Shown here piece by piece: positions 1 through 10,838 of a stretch of DNA of 64,000 nucleotides. The stretch covers positions 372,001-436,000 of the forward strand of contig BRXU01000043.1 of the NCBI GenBank assembly GCA_030267565.1, written 5' to 3'. The stretch is from Pleodorina starrii. Lineage: Eukaryota; Chlorophyta; Chlorophyceae; Chlamydomonadales; Volvocaceae. Both the position numbers and the translations under genes were made by a program. The notes under the pieces were generated by a model that saw nothing but the letters and a program-made list of their open reading frames with translations, was not told the DNA's origin and did not search any database. How positions within the stretch are numbered: position 1 is the first letter of the stretch; each line of letters opens with the position of its first letter.

Positions 1-355
1 ATCTAGGGGCTGCCGCCGCTGTCTTCGCGGCGCAATTGCGGCATGCGCGCGCGGTGCCCAATGAAGCGTGCCGCAGTGAAGTGCGCAGCCGGGTTGCCGG
101 CAGAAGGCGGCATACATTGGACGCTGTATATATGTAACAATTTGAGAGGGCTCGTCGCGCCTGTTTGCCTTGGACGCTGAACCAACGGGGGTAGGGTCGC
201 GCTAGCCACGATCCATAGCACTGGTAGGTGCGGGTCCAAGCCGCCGCAGAACATGGCGGGTGCGGAGGCGAATGGAAAGCCGCGGGTGCTAGATCACGGA
301 CAGGTGCGCGGCGGGGCAGCGACTGCAATCGACGGGCAAACATAATTTACCCGCC
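1..355. other. Intergenic sequence, no gene recognised
   Basis: Short overlapping open frames on both strands show no family motif and no splice-phase continuity. Nothing functional was recognised before the tandem duplication that follows. Confidence 0.5.
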
Positions 356-790
356 ACATTCCGTTCTTTCGCTGCGGCATCTTGCTCTTGCTCCGTGAGC
401 CCCCGTATGCCGTACACCAGCTGTGGTGTGCAATGTGAGGCATCACACGCTCACAAGAGCCCGGGAGTATTACAGCTGCATTCAACGGATCCTTGTATGG
501 CAGACTCCTCCCCCGCATGTTGTCGTGTCATCAGCAGGTGTACCGGTAATTGGTTGGGGTGCGGGTTCAAAGCACATTCCGTTCTTTCGCTGCGGCATCT
601 TGCTCTTGCTCCGTGAGCCCCCGTATGCCGTACACCAGCTGTGGTGTGCAATGTGAGGCATCACACGCTCACAAGAGCCCGGGAGTATTACAGCTGCATT
701 CAACGGATCCTTGTATGGCAGACTCCTCCCCCGCATGTTGTCGTGTCATCAGCAGGTGTACCGGTAATTGGTTGGGGTGCGGGTTCAAAA
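356..790. repeat. Direct tandem duplication, 218-bp unit, two copies
   Basis: The block starting with acattccgttctttcgctgc at about 356 recurs at about 574 with an offset of 218 bp and looks virtually identical along its length. The second copy ends near 790, where gggttcaaaagc replaces gggttcaaagca. Short open frames inside are simply duplicated and do not resemble known proteins. Near-identity suggests a recent duplication or a satellite-like family. Confidence 0.9.
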
Positions 791-2089
791 GCGTCGGAGC
801 AGGTCGGGCCAGCCTTTCCACACCTCGTTATATGGAGTGGGCAACTTGAATTTCCCCGCCATCTTGTATACTTGGTTGTATCCTTCGTACTCATTGTAAG
901 GCCGCTTTGAGCCTCCATGGTCATGGGAAAATGGATCCACCGCATCTTAGCACGTGTACGTGTCTCGCCCGCCACTAATCAGTACAATTTTTTGCATAGA
1001 ACACACAGCAATAGACTGACTAGTGGTGGCTGAGACCGCGAAGGGGTCTCAAGGGGTCTCACCCCTTTCGATAACAAGGGTGAGGTTGGCGCATGGCGGG
1101 CGTTCCATCGCTGCCTCGGCCTTTAACCGGAAGCAATTTGTTGGCACTGGCGCACTTCCATTCGTAGCCACTATACATGAATTTTATCGTGCATATTTCA
1201 TTGAGGTCGTGGTCCTCGCCGGGGATTCAGATGAACCCTCGACGAGCTGACAAACTAAATGTTGTCTCGCAGAGTTTCGAAGGGGGAGGGAGACGGATAC
1301 GACCCTCATCTCAATCGTCTTGTCCGACTAGAAAATGTCAGGTGCGGAGGAACGAACACATGCATTTAAGTAGATGCGTGAACAGTTGGTCTGTTGGTGA
1401 ACGAGATGTACGAATCAAATGTAAAAATCCACAGTTCCGCTCCAGCTTTGGCCCTTAGTGGGTATACTATGACCTGCATTTTTGACAAAATATGATGTCT
1501 TATGGAACTGGTTTGCAGAGTTGGCAGAGTTGCCGGCCTTTTCATTTCTGTGTAATAATAAGCTAAGCTGTAAGGCAGGCTCAAGCACGACGCATGCATG
1601 AACTGCTCAACGGGGCACGGTCAAAGTCAAGGGGCTTACGTGTGTCGTGTAAACCTGGCGAACAAGCTTCTGACGATGCTACGGCGTTGCCCCAGCTCGT
1701 GGGCTTCGACCCGCTGTTGGTGATCCTAAAAGAGCTTTCACGGGGTTTTTGCAAAGGTGAGATTTCGGTTCACTGGGCCCTGCGACTAGAGCAAGACCTT
1801 CCTGCCTAGCGGTTACGAATGGGCTGGCGAGGGCGACGTTGGCTGCTTCCCCTGTACCCACATAGATGTGCATCAGACCTTTTTTCTGTCCCGTTCATCA
1901 AGTCGAGTTGCACGTCAAATCATGTAGCAGCCCATCCACCGAGCCCGACACGGCCACCCCGTCCAAACGGGCCAGCCAGCAGCAAGCCCAGCCTACCGTC
2001 GCCACCACCCCGCCCGTTGCGTCCACCCCGCCTCCGCAGGCAACGCCTGTGGCAACCCTCTTGGGAAGCAGCGCCCAATCCCCGCACGC
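791..2089. other. Intergenic / upstream region of the glycosyltransferase gene
   Basis: About 1.3 kb without convincing coding sequence. It presumably contains the promoter and 5' leader of the + strand gene starting at 2090. No clear TATA element or repeat was seen. Confidence 0.4.
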
Positions 2090-5000
2090 ATGGCCCCGGC
2101 TCCGCCCCTCCCCCCGCTCCCGTCGCCTGTGCAATGCCCACGTTGCGGCGCCATGCCCGCCACGGCCTGGTCCCGCGCTGCGAAGTCCTCCCGCGGGCCG
2201 GGGATACAGCGGCTGCGGCTGCTGCTGCTGCTGCTGCCCCTGCTGGCGGCACCTACCGTCATGTCTAATCTGGTAGACAGAAGCCAACCCAGCGACACCA
2301 CCACCACCACCACCACCAGCGCCGCGAGCACCACCACCCCGGGCGGCAGCGATGCCGGTGCCGGCGCCGACCGTCTGGCTGGTTGCCCTCAGTGGCTGTC
2401 CGACTACATCGCCTTCCACGCCCGCCAGCGGGGCGCCCCGGACGCCAAGTACGTGCTGCACACCTGCTACGCCGGCGTGTGCGGCGGAGTGGGCGATCGC
2501 CTGCGCGGCGTGCTTTGGTCCGCGCGTCTCGCCATCGCCACGCAGCGGGTCATTCTGGTCTCCTGGCGCCGCCCCACGGACCTGACCCACTACATGCGTC
2601 CCGCCTCCATCGACTGGACCCTCAAGGGGCTGAGCTCCGAGCTGGTGGATCTGGTGGGCAGCGGCGCCTTGGGTCGGGACCGGTTCCGGAGCGGGATGTC
2701 GCTGCAGCAGCTGGCCTGGTTGGACACGGCGCCCGGGGCGGTGACGTTGGGGCGCCTGCGGAACGACACGACGGTGTGGCAGTTGGAGCACAACACGCTG
2801 GAGGACGCGCCGGCGGGGCCGGGGGCTCCGGAGATGCCGTTGTGGGGCGACCAGGCGGCGTGCATGTTCCGGGTAGGGTGGGGCTTAGGGTACGGTTGGG
2901 TTGGGTTGGGTACTTGGGTAGGGTTGGGGTGCTGCCGCTGCCGCTGTTGTTGCTGCTGCTGCGGGAACTGAAGGGTTGGGGGGTGCGGGTGCGGGCAGTG
3001 TGGAGGGGCTGTTGGGAGCTGTGTGGTACCTGTTGAGATTGGGTTGGGACTAGGACCGCTGGGTGCAGGTGCCGGGAGCGGAGCTGGTCTGGCGGCGGGT
3101 GGCAGAGAAGGGCGGGGGGGGGGCGGGGCGGGGCGGGATGCGCGGCAGCGCTGGGCTCAGGTAGGGTGTCGGTACCGGTGGCCCACGTGGGTTATGTGGG
3201 TCATGTCTCGTATGGACCGGTATGTGGGTTACGTGCACCCGCACACGTGGGTCCGCCTCGTGCACCCGCACACGTGGGTCCGCCTCGTGCACCCGCACAC
3301 GTGGGTGCGCCTCGTGCACCCGCACACGTGGGTCCGCCTCGTGCACCCGCACACGTGGGTCCGCCTCGTGCACCCGCACACGTGGGTCCGCCTCGTGCAC
3401 CCGCACACGTGGGTCCGCCTCGTGCACCCGCACACGTGGGTCCGCCTCGTGCACCCGCACACGTGGGTCCGCCTCGTGCACCCGCACACGTGGGTCCGCC
3501 TCGTGCACCCGCACACGTGGGTCCGCCTCGTGCACCCGCACACGTGGGTGCGCCTCGTGGGTCCGCCTGGTAGTGGTGTTGGAGCGGGGTTGGGAGGTGG
3601 GGGCTGTGGGGGCAGCGAGGGAGGTTGGTGCAAGCGTCGATGTCGGGTTGGCGCGGTTTTGGGGGCACTGGTGGCCCCGGTGGGCGGCAGTGCCGCCACC
3701 CGCAGCGCTCCGAAATCCGACCCGGCTCGGCGATGTGTGTTGTGTGATGTGAGCTGGAGGTCCTGCTCCCAGCCCCCCAGCTCCGAGTGCCATGTCCGGC
3801 AACACCCAATGCCCTGGGGTCCTTCATCCCCCCCAAACAAACACACACACGGGTGACTCTCCGGGCCTGGGCTGCCTTGTGTCGCCTCCGTCCCATTGCT
3901 GTGGTTTCATGTCCAGTAGCTCAGGGACGTAGGCCGCCATGCCCCGGTGCCTCGGTGCGGCATGCGGCTGTGTGGCCAGTATACCCGCCGGTCCCGGTTC
4001 CGGACCCCTGCCCGCCCACTCGCCCCTCCCGTCTCGCCCCTCCCACCAACACCCCATCCCCCGAATGGCGAACGAACGAACGAACGGCCTCACTTGTACT
4101 ACCCCACCCCCCTTCGCCTCCCCACCCCACGCAGGCTCTCTTCCAGTTCACCGATTTGGTGTCAAATGCCGTGGACGCTGAGATCGCCAAACTGTACGGC
4201 AGCCCCCAGGCGCCGTACAACGCCATGCACATCCGCATCGGCGGCCTGGAGGGTGAGGGCGATTCAGTGATCGGGATACGCAGCAGCATGAGCAAACTGA
4301 CCTACTTCTTGGAGAGCCTGGACTGCCTCAGGAGCGTCAGCAACTGCAGCAGCAACAGCAGCAGCAGCAGCAGTACGGGGGACTTGGCCGTCGGCGCGTC
4401 GCAGCAGCAGCAGCAGCAGCTGGTGGTGTCAGACAGCAACCTGCTCCGGGATAAGATCTCGACGGGGCTGCTGCCGGGGTTGGTGGCTCCCTCCTACACG
4501 GCCGCCCACCTGGACGTGGTGAGGCAGAGCGATGTCATGGTGAGTGATCGGGAGGGAGGGAGGGGAGGGGGGGGGCGCGGGGGAGGGGTCGGGATTGTGT
4601 TGGTGGCGGTTGGCGGCTTGCATGTCTTTCCTCGCCCACCACCCCGTTCCAAGCTCTTCCGTGGGCGGTTTGCTGCCTTGAGGGGATGGAGCGGGGAGTG
4701 GACGACTGGGGCGCGGGCTAGATGCCCCAGCCCGCACCCGATGCCCGTATCTGCCCCCCGGGTGATTTCTGGGAGTGCGGAATGCGCAATGTGGACATCC
4801 CCTGGAGCACCAAGCTGAACCTTCGGAGGTAGGGGATGCAGAGGAAGCGCTGCCTGCATGTGGCCCCCCCTTCCGGTGTATCTTCCGGTCCGACACCCCC
4901 CCCCCGACCAACCGCCTCCAGAGCCCGTTTTCATCACCAGACCTCGCCGCGCCCGCACCCACTCTGTCCCCACCCATATCCTCCTACCCTCATGTCCCAA

Positions 5001-5624
5001 CCGCGCCCCGCCCACTGCCCCATCTTACCCTCTTCCTCCCTCACCCTCCGGCGCCCCCAACTCCCCCATTCCGCCCCCAACTCCCCCAAGTCCATTCCAC
5101 TGCCAACCCACATCGCCCGGCCTCCCCCTGGGCGCATCTCGCCCCCACCCCGTTCCCACCCGCAAAGCCGCCCTTCCCAACCCAACCTCGCCCCATCCCA
5201 AATCCCTACACCCGCTCCCCTCCTCCCCTCCCCTTCCCTCCTATAAAACAACACGCGCTCAGCCCAATGTTCTGCCCCCAACACCACCCCAATGTGCGTG
5301 TTCCTGATGCCACCCCGACGTGTTGTGTGTGTGTTTGTGTTGCAGCTCCACGCCACCACGTTCATCTCCCTGGGTCTGCTGTCCCGCTCCCGCTGCGCCG
5401 TGTTCACCGACTCGGGCTTCAGCCGCGTGGCCTTCTACCTGGGCAGACAGACCTGCGCCGCCGTCTTCCCCCGCCACGACTCAAATCTGCCAGTGATTCG
5501 GGAGGTGCTGAACAGCGAGGGGCAGCAGCAGCAGCAGGGGCAGCAGCAGCAGCAGGCCCAGCAGGGGCGACAGCCGGTAGCGCTGTGTGCCAACCGGAAA
5601 ATTAGCCCGGCAGGCGGGCTGTGA
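2090..5624 (+). CDS. Golgi-type glycosyltransferase, O-fucosyltransferase/GT-B-like (3 exons, about 488 aa)
   Basis: Exons 2090-2872, 4135-4539 and 5346-5624; both introns are phase 0 with GTAGGG/GTGAGT donors and GCAG acceptors, and the frame closes at a TGA. The N-terminus (alternative start 2153) has a basic stretch then a Leu-rich membrane anchor at residues 43-58, typical of type II Golgi enzymes, followed by a Thr-rich stem. The core has CGGVGDRLRG at 131-140, like the nucleotide-sugar-binding loop of fucosyltransferase-type enzymes, MHIRIGG at 292-298, and a C-terminal FTDSGFSRVAFYLGR block resembling the Ser/Gly-rich donor-site motif. Poly-Ser and poly-Gln runs interrupt exons 2 and 3. 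I infer sugar transfer in the secretory pathway, probably from a GDP-sugar; donor and acceptor cannot be read from sequence. A membership in GT23/NodZ-like rather than protein O-fucosyltransferases is possible. Intron 1 (1.26 kb) contains a 27-bp array. Confidence 0.72.
3232..3560. repeat. 27-bp tandem array, about 12 copies, each with a CACGTG palindrome
   Basis: The unit reads gtgcacccgcacacgtgggt followed by ccgcctc; a few copies carry a g for c change. Because 27 is a multiple of three, several frames stay open on both strands, producing spurious repeat peptides (HPHTWVRLV type). The array lies in intron 1 of the glycosyltransferase gene. Each unit contains the CACGTG core of plant-type G/E-boxes. 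Confidence 0.92.
4722..4832 (+). other. Possible cryptic or cassette exon in glycosyltransferase intron 2
   Basis: A 36-codon ATG-to-TAG frame encodes a non-repetitive peptide containing CPPGDFWECGMRNVDIPW and STKLNLRR, with exon-like codon choice. It ends at a plausible donor (CGGAG/GTAGGG at 4828/4829) and follows a TAG acceptor. Including it would leave phase 2 at the donor and would not join exon 3 in frame, so it would act as a poison exon or belongs to something else. Surrounding sequence is C-rich intron. Confidence 0.25.
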
Positions 5625-8600
5625 GGCGTGCGGACCAGGCGGGGCCGGGGGCGGGTGGACGCGGAAGCGGCTTTGGAGGCGGGGTCGCGGGGGGGGGGGG
5701 CGGTGCGGCACCGACTTGGGCCTTCTGCATGTGGCACCCAGGCCGCGTCCCGCGTGCGGGCGCTGCGGGGGCTGCGGGGGCTGTCTTGGCCTTTCCCCCC
5801 TTCCCCTCGGTGGCCTTTCCGCGGATAACACCCAACCCTCCCCTCTATCTTTGTGTGTGTTTGAGGGTTAAGCCCCCACCCCCACCCCCTCTTGATGAGG
5901 CCTCCTGACGAGGGTTGGTGGATCGGCTGGGGGTAGTACCCAATGGAGGGGCGAGCGATGTCGGCGTGGGGTTGGGGGGGGGGCGTTCGATCGGTGCGGC
6001 GGGAGGATGCGGCGACTGGGGAGCGGGAGCGTGCGGTCGGGGAGGGAACTGGTGATGTACTGCAATGGGCGTAACACTGTGTGTCTTGCATGTGTTTGGG
6101 GACGAGAATGTGTCGACCGTTTGACCCGACAGTTTGACCCGACAGTTTGACCTGACATGTTGCACTTGCGGGCGGGCTGGCGGGCGGGCGCTCATTCATT
6201 CGTGTGTGGCTCTGCGTGTGGGTGGGCGGGCGGGCGGGTAGATGGATGAGCGCAGTGTGTGCCAGTGCCGGGGCCGGTGTCGGTGCATTCCTCGACCGGG
6301 AGGACAAAGTCAGGATGCGCCACACACTGCCACACTTGCTTCCGCTCGGGGTATTGAGGGTCCTCTTGACCGGTCCTCAGAACTTTGGTCCTTGAGAGTC
6401 ACACCGGTGATGCACTGTTGTACGGTATGCTGAGGAGCGCACTTGGAGTCGAACCCGGGGGTCCAGAGGGTCCCCCCCTGGAGGGAGGTCCCCCCTCCTG
6501 AAATTGCATCATGACAACCCTTGAATGGATGCCGCTGCAAAATGAGCTGCAGTGCACTGCGCCACGCAGCCAGCTGGCCAGGCAGGCAGGCAGGCAGACA
6601 GAGAGTCGGGCAGGCAGGCGGGGCGATGCATGGCGCCCCAGGTCTGGGCAGGGCAGGGCAGGGCATGACTGCATGTCATGCCCTGCCCTGCCAGTGTGAG
6701 AGGGGGGGGCAAAGGTGGGTGGGTGCCCCTCGCGGTGGGGGCTGCTCCCGGGGACGTGGCGGTGCTCTGTGGGGGGGAGGAGGAGAGGGGGAGGGGGAGG
6801 AGGAGGGCATCTGCAGCTCCCTCGTCCCCCCCCCCGAGGGCCGCTGCAGGCGACTACTGTGAGGGCAGCTGCAACTGGTGGCCAGGAACTGAGGACTAGG
6901 CACTGGCTGGCATGCCAACGGACGGCATGGCTCGGACCTGGGCGGCTTGCCCTGCCCTCCGCTGCATAGGGGCATACGGGCATGCGGCGCTGCACTGTGT
7001 GTGTGTGCAGCAACTCGGGTGCGGGGCAGGCGGCAGCTGAGGGGGGTGTACTGCAGACATGCGGCATTGTCTGGTCTGGTTGACTGCGCTTAGCACTGCA
7101 TTCCCGGGGTCTTCCTCACCGTATTGACACCCTGGAGGGAGGGAGGGAGGGAGGGAGGGAGGCACCCCGTCGGCGCCCCATAAGGCGGACACATTGGCCA
7201 CTTGAGGAGGCGCTTACGGGGGGTGGGGTGGATGGCAGCCGCCTGAAGGAGGGGCGGAGAGGGAGAGCGCCGTGATGGCGGCCCAGTCGGTCAACCCCCT
7301 GAACTGAACTGGTCTGAACTGGTCGGTACTGGTCGGTGCTGGTGTGGTGAACACGAGCACTGAGGTTTGGGCAGGAAAGGTGCCGCGGATTAGGCCTAAG
7401 TCCCCCATAGGGCCCGCATTGGCCCCCCGTGTGGGCGTGTGTCGCAGGCTGGTTCCGTGGTGTATATAGGGTATGTGTACAGGGGAGCGAGCGAGCGAGG
7501 GAGGGAGGTGCAGCGCGGCAGTCTGCATGCTGTACAGCTTTAGAGGAGCCCGACCCGACCCGACCCGACCCGGCCCGCACGGCCCGCTGGCTCTTACCCT
7601 GCATTCCCCGCCAGGTTGTGGAGCCCATCCACTGACACTGACACGGCCGCAACGGTGTGTGTATAGCTGTATGCCGGTATGAGAATGGACTGAGCGCTGA
7701 GGTCGCGCCACGTGCTCTGTACGGCAGTCACTGTCTAGCCGTACACCTCGTCGCGGGTTCCGCCCCCGCCCCCGAGGGGACTGCGGCGGAGAGATGGTCC
7801 CTCACGAGGCTGGGGCCCAGTTCCATACGGCCTATGCCGCCTATCGTGTGACTGTGCTGCATGACTGTTCATTGCGCCGCCGCCCCCGGCGCTGCTGCTG
7901 CTGCTGCCGCCCCTCTTATGCCCTGATGTTATTCATGGTGTGTATGTGTGTGGATGGAGGGATGGAGGAGGGGCGGAAGGGGCGCATTCGCGGATGTGTG
8001 GGGAGGGGGTGCGAGTGTGAGGTATGTGGTGGTGGGGGGAGGGGGGAGAGGATAAATGAAGAGACATCGCAGGCAGGTAACTTGAGGCGACATCCCCCCT
8101 TCCCCGGGAACGTATGGGCCCAGCAGAACTTGTCAAACGTTCATGTAACCGACAGCCGGTGTGGGTTGCGACCCGGCGGAGAGGGGAGGGGGTTTCTTAT
8201 GTGTGTTTGGGGGGGTGACGGGCGGGGATGCACGTGCGCATGTAGTCATTCGGTGCCGGGCGCCGAACTGTGCTCACTCGGAAAGGACGCTGACACGAGC
8301 GAGGAGGGAGGGGGGAACGGAGGGAGGGAGGGAGCCAGTGCGGTTGCGTTCGTTTCCGGAGAGGAGAGGCAGATGTGGCGGAGGAGAGGCAGCCGATGAA
8401 TCCACGGCGCCCGGGGTGGGGGCGGTGGGGGCACCTCCCACACCACCACCGTATGGCCGTAGGGTTGCGACCACCGCCGTACGAGTGAGGAGGAGGGGCC
8501 AACGTGGTCCCTCCCCCTTCCCCCTCCTCCGCAGCTGCTCTGTCCCCACCCTCGCCCTCGCCCCCCTTGCGTCTGCTGTGCTCGTCCCGCCCGCCGCGGC

Positions 8601-9016
8601 ACTTGTAATCCCCCGGGCAGTACACCCCCCACTGCCCCGCACTGCTGCTGCTGCTGAGCGCCACACACCCGCATCGTCACTCCGCCGCACCTCGTCCATT
8701 CGTCCTCCAAGAGCCCCACAGCCCCACAGCTCCAGGGCGGCCAACCAGCCCCCAACCGGGTCAAACCGCTACCGGTAGCCAACATGGCCAGGTCTGAACA
8801 CCTTGCTGCACAACCTCGCCCTGCCTGCATAAACCCTCCCGCCTGTCTGCCTGCCTGGCTGCCTGTCTGCCTGGAGGTCTGGAGGTGCTGTCCCGCCAGC
8901 GCCCATCCGCCCATACATCCGTCCATCCGCCCCACACGTCCGCCCAACAGCCACTGCCCCATCCACCCAAACCTCCCCCACGTAAAGAGGCGATCTAAAG
9001 ACGTTCTTGTTTGTGT
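5625..9016. other. Gene-poor interval between convergent genes
   Basis: About 3.4 kb between the stop of the + glycosyltransferase and the 3' end of the - SAC3-type gene. It holds purine-rich tracts, a triplet of tttgaccYgacag repeats near 6119-6158, CAGG/CCTG microsatellites and a tRNA-like fragment described separately. The first TGTAA motif on + after the glycosyltransferase is at 8144, too far to be a confident poly(A) signal. No protein-coding gene was recognised. Confidence 0.45.
6440..6572 (-). repeat. tRNA-derived, SINE-like fragment with A-box and B-box
   Basis: On the - strand TGGCGCAGTGC (6564-6554) matches a Pol III A-box and GGTTCGACTCC (6455-6445) matches a B-box, about 100 bp apart. 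Between them CTGCA-GCTCATTT-TGCAG forms a hairpin like a CAU anticodon arm. Acceptor and T-stem pairing fail, so this is not a functional tRNA; a tRNA-Met-derived SINE or pseudogene fits better. Confidence 0.4.
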
Positions 9017-9021
9017 TTACA
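9017..9021 (-). terminator. TGTAA polyadenylation signal of the SAC3-type gene
   Basis: TGTAA on the - strand, 134 bp after the TAG stop at 9155. TGTAA is the usual green-algal nuclear poly(A) motif. Placement is appropriate for a short 3' UTR. Confidence 0.6.
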
Positions 9022-9154
9022 CGTGCGCCGCCACGAGTGAGCACCTTCCCGGATGCCTTCGTCACCACATGCATGGGCCGCCTAGGGTAAGCCGCCTGCT
9101 ACATATAAGCCCGCCCGCCTGCCTGCCTACCCGTCTGCCCGTCTGCCTGCCTGC

Positions 9155-10761
9155 CTAGCTGCGGAAGCAAATCTCCAGGGAGGGAGGGGACTCCCCTTCC
9201 CCACCTCCACCTCCGCCCCCCTCATCCCAGGCAGAGTCCGAGGCCCGGGCTGACAGCCCCTCCAGCGCCACCCGGGCCCCCCGGACCCCCGCAGCGGCCG
9301 CCTCCGCCAGCGCGCCACGCAACGCCGCCACCACCGCCGGCCCCACCGCCTCCGCCACCACCACTGCGGATGACCCACGGGTCGACCGAGCGCAGGGGGC
9401 CCCACAGGCATCACCACCATCCACCTCGTCCTCCTCCTGGTGTGCGCCTGGCCTTGCTGCTGCTGCTGCTGCTGCTGCTGGTTGGAGTCGCATCATGGCG
9501 GCCGCGGCGGGAAGCGGCAGGGAGCGGAAGGCGGCTGCCAGGCTGCGAACAGCCGCAGTGCGGACCTGACAGACGAGGGGGGGGTTGAAGGGTAAATTTG
9601 CAAAACTGAAACAAGAAGCCCTGCTAGGGAGGGGGTGGGAAGGGATGGCAGGCAGGTGGGCTAGGGGACGCAACAACGCCTCTGGGGGGAAAGGGAAGGG
9701 AGGTAACGGCAAGCTCCATCGCACCGCGGCGCCCTTCAGGTCTATTCCCTCCCCCTCCCCCTCTCCCTCCCCTCCACCCCGCTCCGCCCCTCCCCACTCT
9801 CTCCGGGAGGCCCCCCCCCTCTCCTCTCCGGGAGCCCCCACCTGCGCCGCCCGAATGTCCAGAATGGCTCTCAGGCTGTGTCGGGGGGCCCCCTCCCTCA
9901 GCACCAGGAACGAGTGCCAGTCACCAGCTGCCAGCGAGGAAAGGACCTGGGGGGAAGAAGCATGGGGGGTGGGTGCGGGGTTGGGGGTGAGTGGTGGAGG
10001 ACACGGGGAGGGGGAAGTCGAGTAGCGGGTGGGGGGTGCGGGATGTGGGGTGATGGCAAGCAGCGGTCGTCGAATGGCGCCTTCCCCCCCGCCCCCAACC
10101 CGGTGGTCAACACCCTTCGAGGGACACACCCCTCGACATCCGCACCCCGCCCCCGGCCCCCCCACACACACATATGCATTCGGCTCCGAAACCCAAGAGC
10201 CACACCTTGACGGCGAACCGAAGCAGCAGCCCCCCATCCGGGCCCCCGGAAGAGGAAGAGGAGGCGGAGGAGGAGGGGAACAGGTACGACAACGTAAAGG
10301 GGTTTCGGAGCTGCGCCGCCGCGTCCGCCAGCTGGCCACCCGGGGCACATGCCAGGAACAAGCAGTGCGCAGCCAACATCTCCTCACACCGGCGACAACC
10401 GCCGCTGCGGCCGTCATCGTCATCGGCGCTGCTGCTGCCGCTGACGTGGGCGCTGGGAGCAACACCGCCGCCGCAATCACCTCCCCCAGAGTCGCCGCCG
10501 CTGCCAGCACTTGCCGCCACCTCCGCCTCCACCCCCGCATCCACCCCCTGCGGGTCTTGTCCTCCCGGGGCTCCGGAAGCTCCCCCGGGGACTCCAGGGT
10601 CCGGGTCACCCGCCCGCTGCTGCTGCTGCTGCTGCTGCTGCGCTTCCTGATGTGTTTGTTGGTGTTGATGTTGATGTTGGTGTTGTTGGTGGTGGTGTCG
10701 CTGCTGAGACGGTCGCTGGGGCCCCAAGCGCTCGTTGCTCTGCCGCTGCTGCTGGTGTGTT

Positions 10762-10838
<77 letters not shown>

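Noticed and set aside
1898..2791. 297-codon frame on the - strand opposite glycosyltransferase exon 1
   Set aside because: Mirror frame created by GC-rich third positions of the + strand gene; it has no motif and no splice signals.
3232..3560. CRISPR-like regularly spaced repeats
   Set aside because: Units are contiguous with no unique spacers, and the host is a eukaryotic nuclear genome.
3050..3856. Long repetitive ORFs on both strands (HPHTWVRLV- and HEADPRVRV-type repeats)
   Set aside because: They are all readings of one 27-bp tandem array whose length is a multiple of three; the array lies in an intron between two well-supported exons.
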